From: CAZVFE01 sp964626405
GTDB taxonomy: Bacteria > Bacteroidota > Bacteroidia > Cytophagales > Spirosomataceae
Reading direction: 5' to 3'
NCBI GenBank assembly: GCA_964626405.1
Contig: CAZVFE010000095.1
Location: 1 to 5,443, forward strand
Length of the DNA: 5,443 nt
Below, piece by piece: positions 1 to 5,443 of this stretch. A model generated the notes under the pieces. That model was given only the letters and a program-made list of their open reading frames with translations, searched no databases and was not told the DNA's origin. Made by a program: the position numbers and the translations under genes. The stretch's first letter is position 1. Every line of letters starts with the position of its first letter.

Positions 1-785
1 GACAATCCGCGTCGGACCCTTCCATGATCGTAGACAAAACCACCAATGAAATTTTCCTTTTTTATAATTTTATGGATTTAACTATCGAAAAAGATATCTA
101 TTATTTCCATTATGTAAAAAGTAAGGACAATGGAAAAACATGGTCTAAACCAATCGATATTACCAAAGAAATAATCCTACCAGGTTGGGAAAAAGATTTT
201 AAATTTATTACCTCTGGAAGAGGAATTCAAACAGAATCTGGCCAATTATTGCATTGCTTGGTGAATCTCCAAAAAGGCCTACATGTTTTTGGTAGTGATG
301 ATCACGGGATGTCTTGGTATCTTATTCCAAAACCGATAAACCCTGCAGATGAATCAAAAATCATTGAACGAGCAGACGGTTCATGGATGATTAATTCAAG
401 GGTCAGTAAAATAGGAAAACGTTTTAAACATCTTTCCAATAATCAGGGCCAAAATTGGAAATCCTTTGAAGAACCTCAATTGCCAGATCCTGCTTGCAAT
501 GCAAGTATTATCCGGTATTCCCTTAAGAAAAAGGGTGACCCAAATAATATTATTCTTTTTTCCAATGCAAATTCTAGTAGTGAAAGGAAGAATATGTCAA
601 TAAAATTCAGTTATGATGAAGGCGAAAATTGGTCTGAGGGTTTAACAATTTATCAAGGAAGTGCTGCCTATTCAAGTATGACCATTTTGCCAAATGGAAA
701 TATTGGATTATTTTTCGAAAAAGATAATTACTCAAAAAATAGTTTTGTCTCTATTCATCCTTCTAAAATTTTCAATAATCAATAA
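1..785 (+). CDS. Exo-alpha-sialidase (neuraminidase, GH33), 3' part; 5' end lies outside the window
   Basis: This enzyme hydrolyses terminal alpha-linked sialic acid from glycoconjugates. The reading frame is open from base 3 and enters from upstream, so the ATG at 24 is an internal Met, not the start. Numbering from that Met, four Asp boxes (S-x-D-x-G-x-T-W type) of the beta-propeller lie at residues 33-40, 91-98, 138-145 and 196-203; the third is degenerate (SNNQGQNW). From remembered Micromonospora viridifaciens sialidase, catalytic residues match with identical spacing: Glu110, Arg126 (NSR), Arg188, nucleophile Tyr216 (AAYSS) and Glu232, corresponding to E260, R276, R342, Y370 and E386. 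The SDPS Asp before Met1 corresponds to D131. The first active-site Arg and the acid/base Asp, plus any signal peptide, must lie upstream. The visible part appears intact and active. The gene ends 17 bases before the lyase gene, implying one operon. Periplasmic or surface location is expected for the family but not visible here. Confidence 0.93.
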   Translation, partial: QSASDPSMIVDKTTNEIFLFYNFMDLTIEKDIYYFHYVKSKDNGKTWSKPIDITKEIILPGWEKDFKFITSGRGIQTESGQLLHCLVNLQKGLHVFGSDDHGMSWYLIPKPINPADESKIIERADGSWMINSRVSKIGKRFKHLSNNQGQNWKSFEEPQLPDPACNASIIRYSLKKKGDPNNIILFSNANSSSERKNMSIKFSYDEGENWSEGLTIYQGSAAYSSMTILPNGNIGLFFEKDNYSKNSFVSIHPSKIFNNQ

Positions 786-802
786 TTTTATAATTTTTAA
801 AA
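786..802 (+). promoter_or_regulatory. Translation initiation leader of the lyase gene, AT-only, no Shine-Dalgarno
   Basis: The 17 bases between the sialidase stop and the lyase ATG consist only of A and T. There is no purine-rich anti-16S motif and no room for a separate promoter of ordinary size. This fits the A/T-rich, SD-independent initiation common in Bacteroidota and supports co-transcription with the sialidase gene. Confidence 0.5.
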
Positions 803-1714
803 ATGAAATTATCCGGTTTAATTTCCGCCCCCTATTTAACGCTTGGCCAGGATGCCATTTTATCCGTTGATTCTATTCCTCGATATCAAAACTATTTAAA
901 ATCTAATCAAATTAATGGGGCATTTATCAACGGCTCCACCTCCGTCTTTAGTGCTCTTTCCACCCAAGAAAGAAAAGATAATTTGGATGCTTGGGTAAAA
1001 TCCAAAGAGTCAAATTTTAAATTAATCAATCACGTTGGTCATACGAATTTGTTTGAGGCCATCGAATTAACCAAACATTCCATTGGGAAAGTAGATGCTA
1101 TTGCTGCTTTAGCACCTTATTACTTCAAAATTTCTTCCCTAGAAAAACTGATTGAATATTGTAGAAAAATTGCAGAATCTGCTCCAGATATCCCGTTTTA
1201 TTATTACCATATTCCCGTTTTAACCGGAACGAATGTCTCTATGAAATCATTTATTGATAGAGCAGCAAATGAAATCCCGAATTTTGCAGGAATAAAATTT
1301 AGTGAGGCAAATTTTCAAGATTTTCAATATTGCTTAGAATATAATAACCGTTCATTTGACATCTTATTTGGCGTAGATGAAAAATTTTCTTCAACTCTTC
1401 CCCTTGGTGCAAAAGGTTGGGTAGGAAGTACCTATAATTTTATTGCACCTTTGTATTTTGAAATCCAAAAACAATTTGATTTAGGGAATGTTCAACAGGC
1501 GCATGATTTACAAAAACTTTCCGTTCAATTCGTTGAATACCTGGATGCACAAGGGGGATATTTAGGAATTTCTAAAGGTTTATTGAATCAATTCGGTCTC
1601 CAAACAGGTCCTAGTCGGTTTCCTTTTCATACTCCGGAGGATAAATTTTATGATAAAATTATGGAGGATTTGAATCAAATGGGGATCAGTAAATATTTCA
1701 ATCAATATGAATGA
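803..1714 (+). CDS. N-acetylneuraminate lyase-like aldolase (DHDPS/NAL family), vertebrate-NPL-like
   Basis: A cytoplasmic class I aldolase of 303 residues, the normal length for the family, predicted to cleave N-acetylneuraminate to N-acetylmannosamine and pyruvate. Visible landmarks are the pyruvate-carboxylate-binding GST at 44-46, tandem Tyr at 106-107, catalytic Tyr135 in YYYHIPVLTG, Schiff-base Lys165 in GIKFS, substrate-loop GVDE at 190-193, and GSTYN at 208-212. These agree with E. coli NanA Y137, K165, D191/E192 and S208. Several stretches (FYYYHIP-LTG, G-KFS, LFGVDE) are closer to human NPL than to E. coli NanA. One oddity is that the Gly-Glu normally following G[ST]T is replaced by Ser-Val. 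The ATG start is the first in frame after the sialidase stop and gives the expected N-terminus; an A-rich leader precedes it, with no Shine-Dalgarno site. Sialidase next door strongly supports sialic acid as substrate. A related 2-keto-3-deoxy acid aldolase activity is the main alternative. Confidence 0.9.
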   Translation: MKLSGLISAPYLTLGQDAILSVDSIPRYQNYLKSNQINGAFINGSTSVFSALSTQERKDNLDAWVKSKESNFKLINHVGHTNLFEAIELTKHSIGKVDAIAALAPYYFKISSLEKLIEYCRKIAESAPDIPFYYYHIPVLTGTNVSMKSFIDRAANEIPNFAGIKFSEANFQDFQYCLEYNNRSFDILFGVDEKFSSTLPLGAKGWVGSTYNFIAPLYFEIQKQFDLGNVQQAHDLQKLSVQFVEYLDAQGGYLGISKGLLNQFGLQTGPSRFPFHTPEDKFYDKIMEDLNQMGISKYFNQYE

Positions 1715-1723
1715 TATAAATAT

Positions 1724-2782
1724 TTATTCAGGAATCGAATACCCAATATTATAAGGTACCCAGCCTGCTTGCCTACAATCCCAAACAGGGGCATCTTTGT
1801 ATCGAATATTATTGAAATTAACATATTCAACTAATTTATTAAAATACTTATTCGGTTCCCCATTGAATCGATCTATTAATATCCTTTTTTTTGTTTTTCC
1901 TGCAACAGCAAAATACCCTAATACTTCTTGCTCAGGCTTGTTCGTACAAATTAAATTCCCCAAAATTTGTGCTGGAATTTTATCAAATAAGCCTCCGCCA
2001 ATTTTCCTTTGATCCTCTAATCTCTTCCAAAAATTAAAATATTTGGAATCCACATGGTATAATTCAAACTGGACAATATAATTGGTAAAATCATTAAAAT
2101 TCACAGGGGCCGTTTCAACTTTTAATTCTTGTCCATCCACCAAAAAATCATCCAATAAACTTATGGTAGAATTTGGTGGAGCTTGCCAACATTTAGACTT
2201 ACATTCAGGTACTGGCGCTGGGGGAGGTGGTGGATTCGGACAAGTAGTGAGAAATTCAATAAAATCTTGTCTCTTTATAAAATAAAAATCCTTGATGCTT
2301 TTTTGATCCTTTAATTTTAAATCAATATCGAAATGCATATCTTCAATTTTAGCGCCTTCAATAAATTGATATTCAGCTTTAGAAAATTTATTGGGTGCCA
2401 ATAGGGTTTCTTTTGTAGATTGAATAGTTAATCCATTTTTTGTTTGGATATTTAATTGATAATTTGCTCCTATTTCTCCGATAAAATCATTCGGACTTTG
2501 GTATAAACCCGGATCAATTTCTACTAAATCAATTTTTTCATTTTCATTTTTCGTAATAAATACTTCTGCTCCAATAACCGGGTCTCCCACAAACTCGGTT
2601 ACATCATAGGCATTATAAGCCGTTGTCTGGTTTATTCTAAATAAATAAGGGCCGGGTAAATTTGTCACCTCACCATAAACCACTATTCCTTTGCTAGAAT
2701 TTTTCGTTTTGAAATCTTCTAATTCTTTTTCACAAGACCAAAGAATACTCATCAAGGAAATTAATAGACTGATTCTTTTCAT
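1724..2782 (-). CDS. DUF4249-type outer-membrane lipoprotein, partner of the TonB-dependent receptor
   Basis: A predicted 352-residue lipoprotein. A short signal peptide (MKRISLLISLMSILWS) ends in a lipobox LWS-Cys17, followed by the acidic stretch EKELED, which resembles the surface-export signal of Bacteroidota lipoproteins. Residues about 33-125 look like a beta-sandwich (VVYGEVTNLPGPYLFRI, then PVIGAEVFI). The rest carries features I associate with DUF4249: a Cys-x3-Cys-Trp segment at 194-199, a YFNFWKRLEDQ helix near 248-258, LFDKIPAQILGN at 265-276, EVLGYFAVAG at 286-295 and a late Cys336. A proline run (five consecutive) between Cys181 and Cys194 is unusual. The function of the family is unknown; such genes commonly sit directly after a TonB-dependent receptor gene, as here, where the ATG overlaps the receptor stop by one base. 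I infer it helps the receptor capture or process its ligand at the cell surface. Family assignment is by remembered motif pattern. Confidence 0.78.
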   Translation of the reverse strand: MKRISLLISLMSILWSCEKELEDFKTKNSSKGIVVYGEVTNLPGPYLFRINQTTAYNAYDVTEFVGDPVIGAEVFITKNENEKIDLVEIDPGLYQSPNDFIGEIGANYQLNIQTKNGLTIQSTKETLLAPNKFSKAEYQFIEGAKIEDMHFDIDLKLKDQKSIKDFYFIKRQDFIEFLTTCPNPPPPPAPVPECKSKCWQAPPNSTISLLDDFLVDGQELKVETAPVNFNDFTNYIVQFELYHVDSKYFNFWKRLEDQRKIGGGLFDKIPAQILGNLICTNKPEQEVLGYFAVAGKTKKRILIDRFNGEPNKYFNKLVEYVNFNNIRYKDAPVWDCRQAGWVPYNIGYSIPE

Positions 2783-2784
2783 TA
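2780..2784 (-). promoter_or_regulatory. Stop-start overlap (TAATG) coupling the receptor and lipoprotein genes
   Basis: On the minus strand the receptor stop TAA and the lipoprotein ATG share one A. No separate leader or Shine-Dalgarno site is evident, so translation of the lipoprotein probably depends on ribosomes finishing the receptor. This implies one mRNA and coordinated amounts of both proteins. Confidence 0.8.
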
Positions 2785-5316
2785 GAATTTAATATGATAG
2801 GTGATTGATGGAATCGCAGCTCCCAAGACAGACAATTCAAAGGCTCTTGCTTGGTTGATGGTTCCTGTGCTTGATCGAAAAAATATGGAATAGACATTTG
2901 CTCTGGATAAAAGGTTATAGATGGAGAAATTCCAACTCTGTTCTTTTTTATTCCCTCCCTTTGGTTCAATGGTGATTCCCACGTCCAATCTCATATAAAA
3001 AGGGATTCTTTCCTGATTTCGCAGAGTAAAACTTGGGGTTGAATATCCATCTAAGACAGGTGCTATATCAGCAATTTCTAGGAAAGTATATTCTCTGCCC
3101 CTGTAGGAATAGGTTTTAGGCACTAAACCTTCTCTGGGGAATATTCCATTCGCATAGGCATAATGATAAACCTCATTAAAGGCATAAATTTTATACCTTC
3201 CATTTGGAAACGTAATCGGCCTTCCTGAGGAATAATTGAAATTGGCATTAAAGGAAAATCTTCTATTTAAACGGTAATTCCAAACAAATTTTATACTATG
3301 AGGAATATCAAAATTAGAAGGGAATTCCTTTCCAAAATTTGCCCCAATTTGTTCCTGATTCGCTATGGATTGTCTAAAACTTCTCGAATATGCATAGGAA
3401 ATCCACCCAGTGGTTCTTAAACCTCTGGATTTTTTTAACATGAATTCCAATCCATAAGACCTACCTTGTGCATTTAATAATTCCGTTTCAACTGTAGGAT
3501 TTAAATATAAATTTGCCCCATCAATATAATCTATGATATTTTCATAGGATTTATAATAGGCTTCAATAGAAGATTCAAAACTTCCTCTAGACGCTAATTC
3601 CCAATTTTTAAAGATTCCTGCTGAATATTGATCCACAACCTGAGGTTTTACATAAGTATCACTGAATTTCCAAATATCAACAGGCGAGATGGCCATGGTG
3701 TTCGACAATAAATGCATGTATTGGCGCATTCTATTGTATCCCATTTTGATTGAACTATATTCTGATAGTCGATAGGAAAGTGAAAGCCTTGGTTCAAATC
3801 CTCCATAAGATTTGATGAGTTTTCCTTTGGCATAAATTAGGGTGTCAATCACTGAATAAGGAGTTCTAGGGCTATTTTCAGCATATTTTAATTTTACCCC
3901 TTCACCATAATTTCCAAACAGAGAATATCGTAAACCAAGATTTAAATTTAAATTATTGCCGATTGCATAATTTGAATTGAGAAAAATTGCGGCATCCTTT
4001 GCCCGCTCAATCGGCATATTAAAATTTTGAATAATTGAATTTTCCGCTGTAGGATGAAAACTCCCTTGATTATTTTCGTAAAAATTAATTTCAAATCCTA
4101 TTTCATAGGAACTGTTCTTGGAAGCTTCATAAGTCAAAATATCCTTAATTGATTGCTGCTTAATCCGAGGATTCCATTCAAATTCTAAATTGGTCTTTGT
4201 CCCCTTAATTCCATATTCATAATCACTGTAAAATGCGATAAAACTATTGGATAATTTAGCATTGATTAGGCTATTAAATTTTAAATTTATCGATTTCGTA
4301 TTCCAAAAATAACTTGTGTCTATCCCAAATCTAAATAAATCACCACTTTGGTAATAGCCTAAAGCAATTTTATTTTTCTGATTAATTTGTTGACTTAATT
4401 TTAGATTGAAATCATAAAAATTTGCCTTACTTTTTGAAATATCCTTTCCTGGAAAAAAGCCTAGGTAAAAATCAGATAGAGAATACCCTGCTCCTAAAAG
4501 GATGGAGGTTTTGTTTGTTTTTATTGGGCCATCTAGGGTAATTTGAGAAGAAAGAGGTCCGAGCCCAATATGTTTATTCCATTTCTCAAAGTCCCCTTCT
4601 TTTAATCGCACATTTAAAACGGATGAACTTCTTCCTCCGAAAGTAGAGGGAATACCTCCTTTATAAAGACTTAAGTCTGAAACCAAATTGGAATTAAAGG
4701 AGGTAAAAAATCCGAAAAGATGGGAAGTATTGTATAAGGGGACCCCATCTAATAAGACTAAATTTTGATCTACATTTCCACCTCTCACATTGAATCCAGA
4801 GGCCCCCTCTCCGATGGTTGAAACCCCGGGCAAGGCTAAAATGCTTCGAACAACATCTACTTCTCCCATGAGGGTCGGCATCTTTCTTAATGTTTTACTA
4901 GACATTCGTTCTACACCCGATATTGCTCGTTTTAGACTTTGATCACTTCTTTCAGTAGAAATAATTACTTCATCTAATAATTTAGTAGATTCTTCCAGCT
5001 GAAAGGTGATTTCTTGGGAAGTGGAAAGGTCTATTTTCCCATATTGAAATTTATAACCAACCCTCCTGACTCCATAAGCATATTTATTGGCAGGTAAGGT
5101 AATTGAAAATTGACCCAATGAATCAGATATGGCAACCAAGGAGACTCCTGAAAAATAAATAGCTGTCCCCGCTAAATTTTCTCCGGTCTGAGCATCCACC
5201 GTCTTTCCAGAAAACAAAATAAAATCAGATTTCTGAGAAAAAGACCTATGGCTTAGCAATAAGACAATAAGCCCTATTATTAAAATTAAAGGTGTTTTCA
5301 ATAATTTAAAATCCAA
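2782..5316 (-). CDS. TonB-dependent outer-membrane receptor with N-terminal carboxypeptidase-regulatory-like domain
   Basis: An 844-residue outer-membrane transporter driven by TonB/ExbB/ExbD. In order: a signal peptide (hydrophobic 8-22, likely cleavage SFS-Gln28); a carboxypeptidase-regulatory-like beta-sandwich at about 35-110 (GKTVDAQTGENLAGTAIYF, DSLGQF); a TonB-box-like DEVIIS at 115-120; a plug domain at about 138-245 with RSILALPGV, GFNVRGGNVDQNLVLLDGVP and LYKGGIPSTFGGR; then a long beta-barrel with alternating aromatic strands ending in ITYHIKF with a terminal Phe. There is no N-terminal STN signalling domain, so no anti-sigma partner is implied. The start is TTG: no in-frame ATG precedes the signal peptide, and an in-frame TAG lies eight codons upstream. 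A second TTG at 5299-5301 would give an 839-residue protein starting MKTPLILIIGL, an equally good or better signal peptide. It is translationally coupled to the DUF4249 gene. Substrate unknown; absence of a SusD-like partner argues against a classical SusC. Confidence 0.9.
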   Translation of the reverse strand: MDFKLLKTPLILIIGLIVLLLSHRSFSQKSDFILFSGKTVDAQTGENLAGTAIYFSGVSLVAISDSLGQFSITLPANKYAYGVRRVGYKFQYGKIDLSTSQEITFQLEESTKLLDEVIISTERSDQSLKRAISGVERMSSKTLRKMPTLMGEVDVVRSILALPGVSTIGEGASGFNVRGGNVDQNLVLLDGVPLYNTSHLFGFFTSFNSNLVSDLSLYKGGIPSTFGGRSSSVLNVRLKEGDFEKWNKHIGLGPLSSQITLDGPIKTNKTSILLGAGYSLSDFYLGFFPGKDISKSKANFYDFNLKLSQQINQKNKIALGYYQSGDLFRFGIDTSYFWNTKSINLKFNSLINAKLSNSFIAFYSDYEYGIKGTKTNLEFEWNPRIKQQSIKDILTYEASKNSSYEIGFEINFYENNQGSFHPTAENSIIQNFNMPIERAKDAAIFLNSNYAIGNNLNLNLGLRYSLFGNYGEGVKLKYAENSPRTPYSVIDTLIYAKGKLIKSYGGFEPRLSLSYRLSEYSSIKMGYNRMRQYMHLLSNTMAISPVDIWKFSDTYVKPQVVDQYSAGIFKNWELASRGSFESSIEAYYKSYENIIDYIDGANLYLNPTVETELLNAQGRSYGLEFMLKKSRGLRTTGWISYAYSRSFRQSIANQEQIGANFGKEFPSNFDIPHSIKFVWNYRLNRRFSFNANFNYSSGRPITFPNGRYKIYAFNEVYHYAYANGIFPREGLVPKTYSYRGREYTFLEIADIAPVLDGYSTPSFTLRNQERIPFYMRLDVGITIEPKGGNKKEQSWNFSIYNLLSRANVYSIFFRSSTGTINQARAFELSVLGAAIPSITYHIKF
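5299..5316 (-). promoter_or_regulatory. Two candidate TTG start codons of the TonB-dependent receptor
   Basis: The codons at 5314-5316 and 5299-5301 both read TTG on the minus strand and are in frame, five codons apart. The upstream one gives MDFKLLKTPL, the downstream one MKTPLILIIG. Neither has a clear Shine-Dalgarno site. The downstream start places a Lys directly before the hydrophobic core, as usual for signal peptides, so it is a real alternative. Confidence 0.5.
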
Positions 5317-5443
5317 TTTTGAAATATTATTAAGGATCTAAATTACATAGTTTTAGGTTCTTTTATTTACCGCTTATAAAATAATTGGAAATTTCGTTAA
5401 ATTTTACTAGATTATATATTGCTATGATTGAAGATAAAGTGCT
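5317..5443. other. AT-rich intergenic region upstream of the receptor gene
   Basis: This stretch should hold the promoter of the minus-strand receptor-lipoprotein operon. I found no good match to the Bacteroidota -33/-7 pattern (TTTG, about 19 bases, TAnnTTTG). The nearest is TAATTTAG on the minus strand at 5338-5345, one mismatch from the -7 element but without a -33 partner. No hairpin or repeat stands out. Confidence 0.4.
5424..5443 (+). CDS. Possible start of a divergent gene cut by the window end
   Basis: An ATG at 5424 opens a frame reading MIEDKV that is still open at the last base. The direction would be divergent from the receptor gene. Only six full codons are visible, so this could easily be chance; no product can be named. 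The stretch just upstream (TATATTGCT) is AT-rich, as before many Bacteroidota genes. Confidence 0.25.

Noticed and set aside
24..26. ATG at 24 as the start of the sialidase gene.
   Set aside because: The frame is open upstream and the preceding codons encode the conserved SDPS of the sialidase fold; starting here would remove the first Arg and acid/base Asp, so the true start is outside the window.
1691..1725. Two copies of the palindrome AAATATTT (1691-1698 and 1718-1725) around the lyase 3' end.
   Set aside because: Eight-base A/T palindromes are frequent by chance in this composition and no further symmetry supports an operator.
1709..1729. AT-rich imperfect hairpin (GAATGA... TTTATTC) covering both convergent stop codons, a possible bidirectional terminator.
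   Set aside because: The stem is weak, nearly all A-T with a wobble and a bulge, and no T-run follows on either strand. It is not distinguishable from chance in such AT-rich DNA.
2082..2285. Plus-strand open frame with a glycine-rich run opposite the lipoprotein gene.
   Set aside because: It is the complement of the proline-rich segment of a well-supported minus-strand gene; no protein-like features of its own. Frames at 1797-2012, 2730-2969 and 3648-3833 were dismissed on the same grounds.
1724..5316. Classical SusC/SusD glycan-uptake pair.
   Set aside because: The lipoprotein lacks SusD-like features and is beta-rich with DUF4249-like motifs; the receptor is also shorter than the roughly 1000-residue SusC proteins.
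5338..5345. TAATTTAG on the minus strand as a -7 promoter element for the receptor operon.
   Set aside because: It has one mismatch to TAnnTTTG and no TTTG-like -33 element at the right distance, so it is not called as a promoter.

Overview
The window looks like chromosomal DNA of a member of the Bacteroidota (Cytophagales- or Flavobacteriia-like). The evidence is AT-rich sequence, no convincing Shine-Dalgarno sites ahead of the genes, and a TonB-dependent receptor with an N-terminal carboxypeptidase-regulatory-like domain coupled to a DUF4249-type lipoprotein, a pairing typical of that phylum. Genus or species cannot be assigned from the sequence alone.

Left part (1-1714, plus strand): two tightly spaced genes for using sialic acid. 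The first is the 3' part of an exo-alpha-sialidase (GH33), whose start lies outside the window. Seventeen bases downstream is a complete N-acetylneuraminate lyase-type aldolase that resembles vertebrate NPL more than E. coli NanA. Together they would release terminal sialic acid from glycoconjugates and, after uptake, split it into N-acetylmannosamine and pyruvate. No epimerase, kinase or dedicated sialic acid transporter is visible; these may lie upstream.

Right part (1724-5316, minus strand): a convergent two-gene unit. The upstream gene encodes an 844-residue (or 839-residue) TonB-dependent outer-membrane receptor that starts at a TTG codon. Its stop codon overlaps by one base (TAATG) the start of a 352-residue DUF4249-type lipoprotein. 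They probably form a surface receptor-lipoprotein complex with an unknown substrate. The two units converge with only 9 bases between their stop codons.

Right edge (5317-5443): 127 bases of AT-rich intergenic DNA upstream of the receptor gene. A possible divergent plus-strand start codon lies 20 bases from the window end. No RNA genes, CRISPR arrays, insertion sequences or long repeats were seen. The window reads as mostly recognisable families; the points most worth a second look are the vertebrate-like lyase with an altered GST-GE motif and the uncharacterised receptor/DUF4249 pair beside a sialic acid operon.
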